Shown: positions 34,655 to 42,885 of the stretch, one piece after another | Position numbering within the stretch: position 1 is the stretch's first letter | Layout: each line of letters opens with the position of its first letter | NCBI RefSeq assembly: GCF_001421355.1 | Contig: NZ_LMKC01000003.1 | Span: 248,164 to 312,163 of the forward strand | Direction of reading: 5' to 3' | DNA from: Sphingomonas sp. Leaf9 | GTDB taxonomy: Bacteria > Pseudomonadota > Alphaproteobacteria > Sphingomonadales > Sphingomonadaceae | Length of the DNA stretch: 64,000 nucleotides | The notes under the pieces: model-generated | Told to the model about the DNA's origin: nothing | The model's input: only the letters and a program-made list of their open reading frames with translations | Databases searched by the model: none | Position numbers and translations under genes: made by a program

Positions 34655-37080
34655 ATCACCTTCCAGATATCACGGGCATATTCGCCGATCGTGCGGTCGG
34701 ACGAGAACCAGCCAACCCCACCGACATTGCGGATCGCGTTGGCGTTCCACCCGGCACGGTCGCTCCACCGCGTGTCGATCTGCCGCTGTGCCTGCGCATA
34801 GCTGTCGAAATCGGCGCAGCACAGGAACCAGTCGCTGTTTTCGAGGCCATCGATCAGCCCGGCATAGCGGCCCGGTTCGTCATGGCTGAACACGCCGCCC
34901 TTGATCGCCGACAACGCCTGTTGCAGCTCGGGCGAGGCGGCGATCGCGTCGCGCGGATTATAGCCGCTGGCACGCTTTTCGGCGACTTCATCGGCGGTCA
35001 GGCCAAAGATCACGATGTCGTCGGCACCGACATGATCGCGGATTTCGACGTTGGCACCGTCGAGCGTGCCGATGGTCAGCGCGCCGTTCAGCGCCAGCTT
35101 CATATTGCCGGTGCCCGACGCTTCCATCCCCGCCGTGCTGATCTGTTCGGACAGGTCGGCGGCCGGCATGATGAGTTCGGCGAGCGAGACGTTGTAGTTG
35201 GGCACGAATGCGACGCGCAGCAGCCCGCGTACCGCCGGGTCGGCATTGACCCGCCGCGCCACATCGTTCGCCAGTTTGATGATGAGCTTGGCGTTGTGAT
35301 AGCTCGACGCGGCCTTGCCCGCGAACAGCTTCACGCGCGGGGTCCAGTCCTTGTCCGGGTGGCTGCGGATCTGATCGTACAGCGCCACCGTCTCGAGAAT
35401 ATTGAGCAGCTGGCGCTTATATTCGTGGATGCGCTTTACCTGCACGTCGAACATCGCGTCGGGGTCGAGCCGGACGCCCATCACCTCACGCAGATGCTGC
35501 GACAGGCGGACCTTGTTCGCGCGCTTCACCGCCTCGAACTTCTCGCGGAACGCGGCGTCGGTGGCGAAGGGCTTCAGCTCGGCGAGCTTCGTCGCATCGT
35601 CGAGGAAGCCGTCGCCGATCGCCTCGCGGATCAACGATGTCAGCCCCGGATTGCTTTCGAACAGCCAGCGGCGCGGCGTAATGCCGTTGGTCTTGTTGTT
35701 GATCCGGTCGGGATAGAGGCGGTGGAGGTCGGCGAACACCGTCTGCTTCATCAGGTCGGTGTGGAGCGCAGCCACGCCATTGACGCTATGGCTGCCGGTG
35801 AATGCCAGGTTCGCCATCCGCACCCGCCGCTCGCCGCCTTCGTCGATCAGGCTGATCGCGGCGATCGCGCCGTCGTCCTGACCCTGTGCCCGTGCCTCGC
35901 GCAGCACCTTCGCATTGATCGCATAGACGATCTGCATGTGGCGCGGCAGCAGCCGTTCGAACAGCGGCAGCGGCCAGCTTTCCAGCGCTTCGGGCAGCAG
36001 CGTGTGGTTGGTATAGCCGAACGTCGCCTTCGTAATCTCCCACGCGCCGTCGAAATCGAGCGCGTGGTCGTCGATCAGGATACGCATCAACTCGGCGACC
36101 GACACCGCCGGGTGGGTGTCGTTCAGCTGGATCGCGGCCTTGTCCGACAGGGTGCGGATGTCGCCGAAATACTGGACGTGGCGGCGAACGATGTCCTGGA
36201 TCGAGGCGGAGGAGAAGAAATATTCCTGCCGCAGCCGCAGCTCTTGTCCCGCCGGGGTCGAATCGGCCGGATAGAGGACGCGGACCAGCGTGTCGGCGCG
36301 GACAGATGCGGCCAGCGCTCCTTCGTGGTCGCCCGCATTGAACCGGTCGAGCCGGATCGGATCGCGCGCCCGCGCGGTCCACAGGCGCAGCGTGTTCACT
36401 CGCGCCCCGCGCCACCCGATCACCGGCGTATCGACCGCGACCGCCTCGACGCTTTCGCCCGGCATCCAATGGATGTCGCCATTCTCGTCGCCGACGACTT
36501 CACCGCCAAAGCCGATGCGATAGGCACTCTCGCGGCGTTCGAACTCCCACGGATTGCCATGGCGCAGCCAGGTTTCGGGCAGTTCGACCTGCCAGCCATT
36601 GTCGATCCGCTGGCGGAACATGCCGTTCACATAGCGGATGCCATAGCCATAGGCGGGCAGGTCGAGGCTCGCGAGGCTTTCCATGAAACACGCCGCCAAC
36701 CGGCCGAGACCACCGTTGCCGAGCGCCGCGTCGGGTTCCTCGCCCTCCAGGTCGGCGAGGTTGACGCCGAGCGAGGTCAGCGCCTCGCGCACCTCGTCGG
36801 TGCGCGACAGGTTCGCCATCGCATCGCGCAGCAGCCGCCCGATCAGGAATTCGAGGCTTAGATAATAGACCCGCTTGGCACCGGCGGCATGGGCCTGCTT
36901 GCTCGACGCCATCCAGCGTTCGATGATGTCGTTGCGCACGGTCAGGATGGTCGCGGCCAGCCAGTCATGCGGCAGCGCGGCCTGCGCATCCTTGCCGATC
37001 CGGTGGACCAGCGTTTCGAGGATGGCATCGGCAAGGGGCGGCGTGGTCGGAGCAACGGCGGCAAGGGCAGGCTGGGTCAC
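34651..37080 (-). CDS. glgP: Glycogen/maltodextrin phosphorylase GlgP (GT35)
   Basis: GlgP releases glucose-1-phosphate from alpha-glucan ends with pyridoxal phosphate. The 809-residue protein has typical GT35 features: [10 protein letters not shown] at about 53-62, [10 protein letters not shown] near 120, and the cofactor Lys 661 in E-A-S-G-T-G-N-M-K. The GTG start at 37080 follows GAGGAA with 7-base spacing. It is the first gene of glgP-glgB-glgC-glgA-glgX. A LacI-type palindrome also present in the maltose locus lies about 60 bases upstream, so maltose-dependent control is possible. Being beside a maltodextrin locus, it may act on maltodextrins as well as glycogen. Confidence 0.95.
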   Translation of the reverse strand: MTQPALAAVAPTTPPLADAILETLVHRIGKDAQAALPHDWLAATILTVRNDIIERWMASSKQAHAAGAKRVYYLSLEFLIGRLLRDAMANLSRTDEVREALTSLGVNLADLEGEEPDAALGNGGLGRLAACFMESLASLDLPAYGYGIRYVNGMFRQRIDNGWQVELPETWLRHGNPWEFERRESAYRIGFGGEVVGDENGDIHWMPGESVEAVAVDTPVIGWRGARVNTLRLWTARARDPIRLDRFNAGDHEGALAASVRADTLVRVLYPADSTPAGQELRLRQEYFFSSASIQDIVRRHVQYFGDIRTLSDKAAIQLNDTHPAVSVAELMRILIDDHALDFDGAWEITKATFGYTNHTLLPEALESWPLPLFERLLPRHMQIVYAINAKVLREARAQGQDDGAIAAISLIDEGGERRVRMANLAFTGSHSVNGVAALHTDLMKQTVFADLHRLYPDRINNKTNGITPRRWLFESNPGLTSLIREAIGDGFLDDATKLAELKPFATDAAFREKFEAVKRANKVRLSQHLREVMGVRLDPDAMFDVQVKRIHEYKRQLLNILETVALYDQIRSHPDKDWTPRVKLFAGKAASSYHNAKLIIKLANDVARRVNADPAVRGLLRVAFVPNYNVSLAELIMPAADLSEQISTAGMEASGTGNMKLALNGALTIGTLDGANVEIRDHVGADDIVIFGLTADEVAEKRASGYNPRDAIAASPELQQALSAIKGGVFSHDEPGRYAGLIDGLENSDWFLCCADFDSYAQAQRQIDTRWSDRAGWNANAIRNVGGVGWFSSDRTIGEYARDIWKVM

Positions 37081-37140
37081 GCGGATTCCTCGAAACGGGA
37101 TACGAACGACAGTATCGAATGTCGAACGCTTGTCACGCGC

Positions 37141-37151
37141 AATACGTATGC
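37141..37151. promoter_or_regulatory. AATACGTATGC motif upstream of glgP
   Basis: This 11-mer, containing the palindrome ATACGTAT, is identical to 16326-16336 in the maltose regulator/receptor intergenic region. It sits in the 104-base gap between the hydrolase stop (37185) and the glgP start (37080). Confidence 0.45.
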
Positions 37152-37184
37152 GCGAACCGGGTCGTTCCGGTGACAGTCAAATCC

Positions 37185-38147
37185 TTACAAACCGTGTCGT
37201 CTGGCCCATTCGAGGAACAGGGCGGTCCATGGCGCGGCGCGGCCGTCGCGCAACACGCCGAAGCCGTGCCCGCCCAGCTCGGGCAGATACGCCTCCGCCG
37301 CGACCTTCGACCGGCGCAGCGCGGCGAGCAGCGCGAGCGTGTTGTCGACCGCGACGATCCCGTCGTTGATCGCATGGGTCAGGAAAGTGGGCGGACTGGC
37401 GGCGGTGATCCGCGCGTCGGTGCGGTAATAGGCGGCCTGTTCCGGCGGGGCGTTCGGGCCGAGCAACTGGTCCTGTGATGCCCGATGGGTCCCGGCGGCC
37501 CCCATCAACGCAACCGGATACAGCAGGCACGCGATCCGCGTACGCAGCGGCTGCGCATCAACGGAATCGGCGGCGCGGTAGGTCGCATCGGTACGATAGG
37601 CCAGCATCGCCGCAAGGTGCCCGCCCGCCGAAAACCCCATCACGCCGATCCGATCCCGGTCGACGCCGTTCGCCGTCGCCTCCGCCCGGATGATCCGCAA
37701 CGCCCGCTGTGCGTCCTGAAGCGGCGTATCGGGTCCACCGGCCCAGGGATCACTCGGCAGGCGATATTTCAGCAGATAGGCGTGATAGCCGCGATCGGCG
37801 AAGAATTGCAGCATGTCGCGTCCGTCGTGCCCCACCGCTACCCGTCGATAGCCGCCACCGGGGATCAGCAGGATCGCCGCGCCATTCGGTCGCGCCGGCA
37901 CGGCATGGACCAGCGCCGGGGTACGGACATGCACGAAGGCGGTATCGTCCGCCGGGCCGGTCGCCGATCGTGGTACTTCCTGCTCGACGACATGCACCGC
38001 CGCGCTGCCCGGCGGGCCGCTCGGCCAGATCGGGCGGAATTGCAGCGTCGCGGCGGCCCGCGCCGGCAGCGTCGCGGCGAGGCCCGCTGCGACACCTCCG
38101 CCGATCAGAGCGCGGCGGCCCAGTAGAGTGCCCGTGCCGGTCGTCAT
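37185..38147 (-). CDS. Exported alpha/beta hydrolase (acetylxylan-esterase-like)
   Basis: The 320-residue protein has a twin-arginine-type signal (G-R-R-A-L-I-G-G-G then A-R-A-A-A, about 9-33), an oxyanion segment L-L-I-P-G-G-G-Y (about 110), the nucleophile Ser in G-F-S-A-G-G-H (about 182), and a C-terminal Asp/His region (H-A-I-N-D-G-I-V and G-G-H-G-F). This is the pattern of the BD-FAE/acetylxylan esterase branch of the alpha/beta hydrolases, so ester removal from plant polysaccharide is plausible. The ATG at 38147 gives a signal peptide at the start; the track frame opening at 38276 does not. Substrate not determined. It is upstream of and codirectional with glgP. Confidence 0.8.
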   Translation of the reverse strand: MTTGTGTLLGRRALIGGGVAAGLAATLPARAAATLQFRPIWPSGPPGSAAVHVVEQEVPRSATGPADDTAFVHVRTPALVHAVPARPNGAAILLIPGGGYRRVAVGHDGRDMLQFFADRGYHAYLLKYRLPSDPWAGGPDTPLQDAQRALRIIRAEATANGVDRDRIGVMGFSAGGHLAAMLAYRTDATYRAADSVDAQPLRTRIACLLYPVALMGAAGTHRASQDQLLGPNAPPEQAAYYRTDARITAASPPTFLTHAINDGIVAVDNTLALLAALRRSKVAAEAYLPELGGHGFGVLRDGRAAPWTALFLEWARRHGL

Positions 38148-38310
38148 TCGCGTTCTCTGCTCATCCCCATGGCCGTTACGCGGGCAACATGGCGGGCCGA
38201 TGACTATCCGTCGAGGCCCGTCACCACCGCTTGACGTGGTTCGGGCGCGGAGCGAGGGGAAACGACGAAACGGCACCGCGCGGGCGCTGCGAATCTTCGG
38301 GAGACGTGCA

Positions 38311-39165
38311 ATGAAATTTTGTCGCTATGGGGAACGGGGCGCGGAAAAGCCGGGCGTGGTCGATGCCGATGGCCGTATCCGCGACCTGTCGGGCGTGATC
38401 GACGACATCACCGTCGACACGATCCGCGACCTGTCGGTCGATATCGACAGCCTGGCCGTGGTCGACGGTGCGCCCCGCCATGGCGTGCCGGTCAAGGGGA
38501 TCGGCAAGATCGTGGCGATCGGCCTGAACTATGCCGACCATGCCGCCGAATCGAACCTGCCGGTGCCGAGCGAGCCGATGATGTTCATGAAGGCGCTGTC
38601 GTCGCTGACCGGCCCGAACGACGAGGTGATGCTGCCGCGCGGATCGACCCATGCCGACTGGGAAGTCGAACTGGCCGTCGTGATCGGCAAGACCGCACGC
38701 TATGTCAGCAAGGAAGACGCGCTTGCCCACGTCGCCGGCTACACCATCGCCAACGATGTGTCGGAACGCTTCAACCAGAAGCAGCGCGGCACGCAATGGT
38801 CGAAGGGGAAGGGGCATGACAGCTTCTGCCCGGTCGGCCCGTGGCTGGTGACCCCCGACGAGATTGCCGATCCGCAGGACCTCGCCATGTTCCTCGACGT
38901 GAACGGCGAACGGATGCAGACCGGGAACACGCGGACGATGATCTTCGACGTGGCCGAGCTGATTTCCTATGTCAGCGAATATATCACCCTTTATCCCGGC
39001 GACCTGATGATTACCGGCACCCCGCCGGGTGTGGGCGAGGGCAAGAAGCCGCAGTCGATTTATCTGAAGGCCGGCGACACGATGACGCTGGGCATCGCCG
39101 GGCTGGGCGAGCAGACGCAGCAGGTCGTCGAATGGCGACATCTGGGCGACGCCGTTCTGGGGTGA
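38311..39165 (+). CDS. Fumarylacetoacetate hydrolase family protein
   Basis: The 284-residue protein has an N-terminal small domain (about 1-65) and the FAH-type catalytic domain (about 70-284) with I-G-L-N-Y-A-D-H-A (about 72), metal-site acids in D-W-E-V-E-L-A-V-V-I-G (about 115) and G-D-L-M-I-T-G-T-P-P-G-V-G (about 230). Relatives include 2,4-diketo-3-deoxy-L-fuconate hydrolase, ureidoglycolate lyase and homoprotocatechuate-pathway isomerases. I start it at ATG 38311, after GGGAGA (38299-38304), not at the upstream in-frame ATG 38128. It stands alone on the plus strand, so the substrate is not indicated by context. Confidence 0.88.
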   Translation: MKFCRYGERGAEKPGVVDADGRIRDLSGVIDDITVDTIRDLSVDIDSLAVVDGAPRHGVPVKGIGKIVAIGLNYADHAAESNLPVPSEPMMFMKALSSLTGPNDEVMLPRGSTHADWEVELAVVIGKTARYVSKEDALAHVAGYTIANDVSERFNQKQRGTQWSKGKGHDSFCPVGPWLVTPDEIADPQDLAMFLDVNGERMQTGNTRTMIFDVAELISYVSEYITLYPGDLMITGTPPGVGEGKKPQSIYLKAGDTMTLGIAGLGEQTQQVVEWRHLGDAVLG

Positions 39166-39173
39166 CGGGGCAG

Positions 39174-39199
39174 GGGCGCCGGTCGCGGGACCGGCGCCC
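39174..39199. terminator. Bidirectional hairpin between the FAH-family gene and trmL
   Basis: A perfect 11-base-pair GC-rich stem (39174-39184 with 39189-39199) with a GCGG loop lies between two convergent genes. There is no T run on either strand, so it may terminate weakly or stabilise both 3' ends. Confidence 0.55.
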
Positions 39200-39204
39200 G
39201 CTTC

Positions 39205-39657
39205 CTATTTCGGCAGCGCGTCGGCCTGTCGCAGCGCCTCGCCCAGCGCCAGCGCGGCGGCCGTGGCGAGGTTCATCGAGCGGACCTCTGACCGGATCGG
39301 TAGGCGCAGGCCGATGTCGCAGCGATCGGCGACGCCTTGCGGCACGCCCGCGCTTTCCTTGCCGAACAGCAGCACGTCGTCGGCCTCGAACCGGAAGTCA
39401 TAGGCGGACCGCGTCGCCTTGGTCGTGAAGAGGATCAGCCGCGCGCCGGCCCGCGCCGCCTGGAACGCGGCGAAGTCGGCGTGGCGCGTTACCGACACAT
39501 GGTCAATATAGTCCATGGCCGTCCGCCGCACGCGGCGATCGTCCCATGCAAAGCCCAGCGGCTCGATCAGGTCGACCGCGACGCCCAGACAGGCCCCCAG
39601 CCGCAGCACGGCCCCGACATTGCCCGCGATTTCGGGTTCATAAAGCGCGATACGCAT
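39205..39657 (-). CDS. trmL: tRNA (cytidine(34)-2'-O)-methyltransferase TrmL
   Basis: This SPOUT-class enzyme methylates the wobble base of certain tRNA-Leu species. The 150-residue protein has the family length and motifs: L-Y-E-P-E-I-A-G-N-V-G-A at 5-16, the middle motif L-F-T-T-K-A-T (about 75-81), L-L-F-G-K-E-S-A-G-V-P (about 98-108), and the C-terminal knot L-P-I-R-S-E-V-R-S-M-N-L-A-T-A (about 118-132). ATG 39657 fits the conserved start M-R-I-A-L-Y; an upstream start at 39804 would lie inside the tRNA gene. It is transcribed in the same direction as the adjacent tRNA-Ser. Confidence 0.92.
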   Translation of the reverse strand: MRIALYEPEIAGNVGAVLRLGACLGVAVDLIEPLGFAWDDRRVRRTAMDYIDHVSVTRHADFAAFQAARAGARLILFTTKATRSAYDFRFEADDVLLFGKESAGVPQGVADRCDIGLRLPIRSEVRSMNLATAAALALGEALRQADALPK

Positions 39658-39736
39658 CGCCGCTGCTTGGCGCGGACGAACGCGATGCGCAAGCGGCCCG
39701 TTGCAGGGCGGCGCGTGGTTCGGACTGTCAGGTAAG

Positions 39737-39826
<90 letters not shown>

Positions 39827-39958
39827 GCAGAGGTTTTCCGCTCATATGCCGTGTTTGACGCGGCACGTTGGTCAGCGAGGGAGGCCGGTTAGCCCAAGGA
39901 TTCGGGATGTGCAAGCGCATCCTTGCTGCAAACGCACATCGACCCTAGATTATTTTGC

Positions 39959-40333
39959 ATGAAGGCCATTTCCGCCCCGCTGCTCGACCTTGGTACCCCG
40001 TTGCCGCCGATCGCCCATGCCCGTTTCTCGATCGGGGAGGTCGTGCGTCACCGGCTGTTCGATTTTCGCGGGGTCGTGTTCGATATCGATCCGGTCTTTG
40101 CGAACAGCGAGGAATGGTATGAATCGATCCCCGCCGATGCGCGGCCGCGGAAGGACCAGCCCTTCTACCACCTGCTCGCCGAAAATGCCGAGGCGAGCTA
40201 TGTCGCCTATGTCAGCCAGCAGAACCTGATCGTCGACGACAGCGAGGAGCCGGTCGACCATCCCGCGATCCGGGGGCTGTTCGACGATTACGCCGATGGC
40301 CGCTACCAGTTGCGCCGCGAACACCGGCATTGA
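39959..40333 (+). CDS. hspQ: Heat shock protein HspQ (YccV-like, hemimethylated-DNA-binding fold)
   Basis: HspQ in E. coli affects stability of mutant DnaA and acts as a Lon specificity factor. The 124-residue product carries the YccV-like domain: F-S-I-G-E-V-V-R-H-R-L-F-D-F-R-G-V-V at about 21-38, S-E-E-W-Y-E-S-I-P (about 47-55), and P-F-Y-H-L-L-A-E (about 66-73), followed by V-A-Y-V-S-Q-Q-N-L. ATG 39959 is chosen from the family N-terminus; an upstream in-frame ATG at 39923 is possible, and no good ribosome binding site is visible for either. It stands alone, divergent from tRNA-Ser. Confidence 0.88.
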   Translation: MKAISAPLLDLGTPLPPIAHARFSIGEVVRHRLFDFRGVVFDIDPVFANSEEWYESIPADARPRKDQPFYHLLAENAEASYVAYVSQQNLIVDDSEEPVDHPAIRGLFDDYADGRYQLRREHRH

Positions 40334-40346
40334 GGGGCGGCACCGT

Positions 40347-42797
40347 TCAATAGATATCCCGGCGATAGCGACCGTCGCCGAGCATCTCCTCCAGCAGCGA
40401 TTCGCCGAGGATCGTGGCCAGCGCGGCATGGACGCCGGGCGCCATGCCCTGCACGCTGCCGCAGACATAGATCGCCCCGCCGGCATCGATCGCCGACCGA
40501 ATCGCGTCCGCATGCGCCCCCACGGCATCCTGCACATAGCGATAGCCGCCCGGCCGGCGTGACCAGGCAATGTGCTGGTCGGCGAGGACACCCGCGTCGC
40601 ATAGCGCCTGTCGCTCGTCGGCGAGGAAGTCGTCCTGCGCAGGATGCCGCTCACCCCAATAGAGCGTCGCCGGAGCGCCTCCCAATGCCGCGCGGTGGCG
40701 CAGATGGGCGAGGAGGCCGGCAAGACCGGTCCCGTTGCCGATCACGATCAACGGGATGTTGTTGTCGGCGGGCGGGTGGAACGCCGGGTTCGATCGCACC
40801 CGCGCCTGCACGATACCGCCAAGCGGTGCGCCATGGCACAGCCAGCCCGATCCCAGCCCGTCAAAGCCGTCGCTCGCCGTGCAGCGCCGGACGATCAGCT
40901 CGACCCGGCCCGATTCGGCGATCGACGCGATCGAATATTCGCGGTGCCCGATCGGCTTGCGGGTGGCGACGTCGCCCGCACCGGTCGGCAGGATGCTGGT
41001 CATCAGCATCGCGCGATTGTCGGAGGTATCGGCCAGACCGGTCGCGGCCAGATAGGCATCGACCCTCCGCACATCCTGCTGCGGCAGGATTTCGATGATA
41101 TCGCCGGGCATCCACTGGGCGGCGTTCGCGACCGGTGCCAGCGTAATCTGCCACGCCTCGCCCCCTAGGCTGCCGGAGTTCAGCAGGCGGCGGTCGACCA
41201 GCCGCCAGTCCTCCATCGCGGCGGGGGCCCAATCGGGCTGATCGGTACGCCCGCCAAGCCCGGCCAGCTGGTGCTGCCATTGGCGCTGCGCATCGTCATC
41301 GTTGCCGTCCGCCTCCACCGCGTCGAAGAGGCGGGTGGCGCCGTGGTCGTGCAGCCAGCGATCGACCCGGTGGCCGAAGGCGCAGAACTCGGCATATTCG
41401 CGGTCGCCGAGCGCCATGACGGCATAGTCGAGATGCGACAGGTCGGGCGCATCGCGCTCCATCGTCCGGGCAAACCCCCGCGCATTGTCGGGCGGCTCGC
41501 CCTCGCCATAGGTGCTGGCGACGACGAACAACCGGCTGGCGCGCGCCAGCGTGGCATGGTCGAGCGATGTGATCGGCAGCGCGGCGGCGTGGGGCAGGGC
41601 GTCGGCGGTCAGCCGGGCGATACGCTCGGCCGATCCGGTCTGGCTGGCATAGGCGACCAGCGTCGTTGCCTGTTCGACGGGCACGTCGGTGGCATCGGCG
41701 ACGACCTGTGCCAGCGCCGCCTTGCGCCGGCGACGCGCGAAATAGAGCAGGAAGCCGGTGATGGTGAACAGCGGCATGGTCAGGCTGGCCAGCAGCATCG
41801 CGATCCGCCCGACGATCCCGAAATAGGCACCGCGATGGATTTCGAACACGCTGGTGACGATATCCTCGCCCAGCGGCCGGGTAGCATAGGGCTGATCGTC
41901 GATCACTGCGCCGGTTCTGCCGTCGATGGTCAGTTCGTCGCTTACCCGGTCGTGCCGCGCATCCGGCAGCTTGGCGCGGAACTGCACCTCGCCATAGTCG
42001 CGCACGCTCATCGTAATGCGATCATAGGAACGACCGCCGGTCGCGCGGACGAAGCCGTCCCATGCGCGCGCCAGATCGACCGGTGCGTCCTTTGGCCCGT
42101 CATGTTTTTCGGTCGGCGCTTCGGCGACCAGCAACGCACGGACGCCCTGTCGATACCAGTCGTACGACCACCACAGCCCGGTAAAGCCGCTGACGAGGTA
42201 GAAGAGCAGCACCCAGCCGCCGATGACGGCATGCAGCATCCGGTACAGGTTGCGCCCCGTCTTGCGCAGGTCGAGCACGAACCAGTTACGCCAGTCGAGC
42301 GGTCGCTTGGGCCAGCGCAGATACAGGCCGGACAGCGCGAAATAGATCAGCGCGATCGCCGAAAAGCCGGTGATCTGCCGCCCGATCCCATTGCCTTCGC
42401 CCGGCAGCGCCAGCCAGCGATGCAGGTGCTCGATCACCTCCAGCACCTCCGCCCCGCGCGGTTCGCCGAGCAGGGTGCCGGTAAACGGGTCGATATGCTC
42501 GACCACACGGTCCTTTGACGTGCCCCGCTGATAGGACACCGTGGTCATCTCGTCGGGTACGGTCGGAATGGTGAGGCGGGTGATCTTTGCGTTGGGACGC
42601 TGACGCTCAACCTGTGCGATCAGCTGCGGCACCGTCAGGCGCTGCGCCGATACCGCCGCCGGACGGTCGTGGTTCAGCGCTGCCAGGATTTCCGGTTCGA
42701 AACTCAGCGTCGCACCGGTCACGCCCATCACCGCCAGCACGAGGCCGGCGGTGATGCCGAGGAACCAGTGAATCTGAAACAGGATGTTCCGGGTCAT
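40347..42797 (-). CDS. PepSY-flavodoxin-ferredoxin-reductase fusion, probable ferric-siderophore reductase
   Basis: The 816-residue inner-membrane protein begins with the PepSY-TM pattern (F-Q-I-H-W-F-L-G-I-T-A-G near 7-18; four membrane helices at about 10-35, 143-163, 190-212 and 325-355), then a flavodoxin-like domain (about 378-525, start motif Y-A-S-Q-T-G), a FAD-binding ferredoxin-reductase domain (R-E-Y-S-I-A-S-I, about 610) and an NAD(P) domain (G-N-G-T-G-L-A-G near 690). Such proteins pass electrons from NAD(P)H to periplasmic iron chelates. It diverges from a TonB-dependent receptor; the shared region carries a Fur-box-like sequence, so release of iron from an imported siderophore is the likely role. 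Confidence 0.85.
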   Translation of the reverse strand: MTRNILFQIHWFLGITAGLVLAVMGVTGATLSFEPEILAALNHDRPAAVSAQRLTVPQLIAQVERQRPNAKITRLTIPTVPDEMTTVSYQRGTSKDRVVEHIDPFTGTLLGEPRGAEVLEVIEHLHRWLALPGEGNGIGRQITGFSAIALIYFALSGLYLRWPKRPLDWRNWFVLDLRKTGRNLYRMLHAVIGGWVLLFYLVSGFTGLWWSYDWYRQGVRALLVAEAPTEKHDGPKDAPVDLARAWDGFVRATGGRSYDRITMSVRDYGEVQFRAKLPDARHDRVSDELTIDGRTGAVIDDQPYATRPLGEDIVTSVFEIHRGAYFGIVGRIAMLLASLTMPLFTITGFLLYFARRRRKAALAQVVADATDVPVEQATTLVAYASQTGSAERIARLTADALPHAAALPITSLDHATLARASRLFVVASTYGEGEPPDNARGFARTMERDAPDLSHLDYAVMALGDREYAEFCAFGHRVDRWLHDHGATRLFDAVEADGNDDDAQRQWQHQLAGLGGRTDQPDWAPAAMEDWRLVDRRLLNSGSLGGEAWQITLAPVANAAQWMPGDIIEILPQQDVRRVDAYLAATGLADTSDNRAMLMTSILPTGAGDVATRKPIGHREYSIASIAESGRVELIVRRCTASDGFDGLGSGWLCHGAPLGGIVQARVRSNPAFHPPADNNIPLIVIGNGTGLAGLLAHLRHRAALGGAPATLYWGERHPAQDDFLADERQALCDAGVLADQHIAWSRRPGGYRYVQDAVGAHADAIRSAIDAGGAIYVCGSVQGMAPGVHAALATILGESLLEEMLGDGRYRRDIY

Positions 42798-42818
42798 GCG
42801 GCAGGCTCAAACAGACTT

Positions 42819-42837
42819 GATATTGATAATGGATCGC
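42819..42837. promoter_or_regulatory. Candidate Fur box in the reductase/receptor divergent region
   Basis: GATATTGATAAT (42819-42830) matches the first 12 bases of the GATAATGATAATCATTATC Fur consensus at 11 positions; the second half is weak. It lies between the two divergent genes, about 20 bases from the reductase start and 50 from the receptor start. Confidence 0.6.
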
Positions 42838-42885
42838 GTTAGCGGCGCGACAGTTCGGGGTCAATATTACGCAAGGGAAATGACA

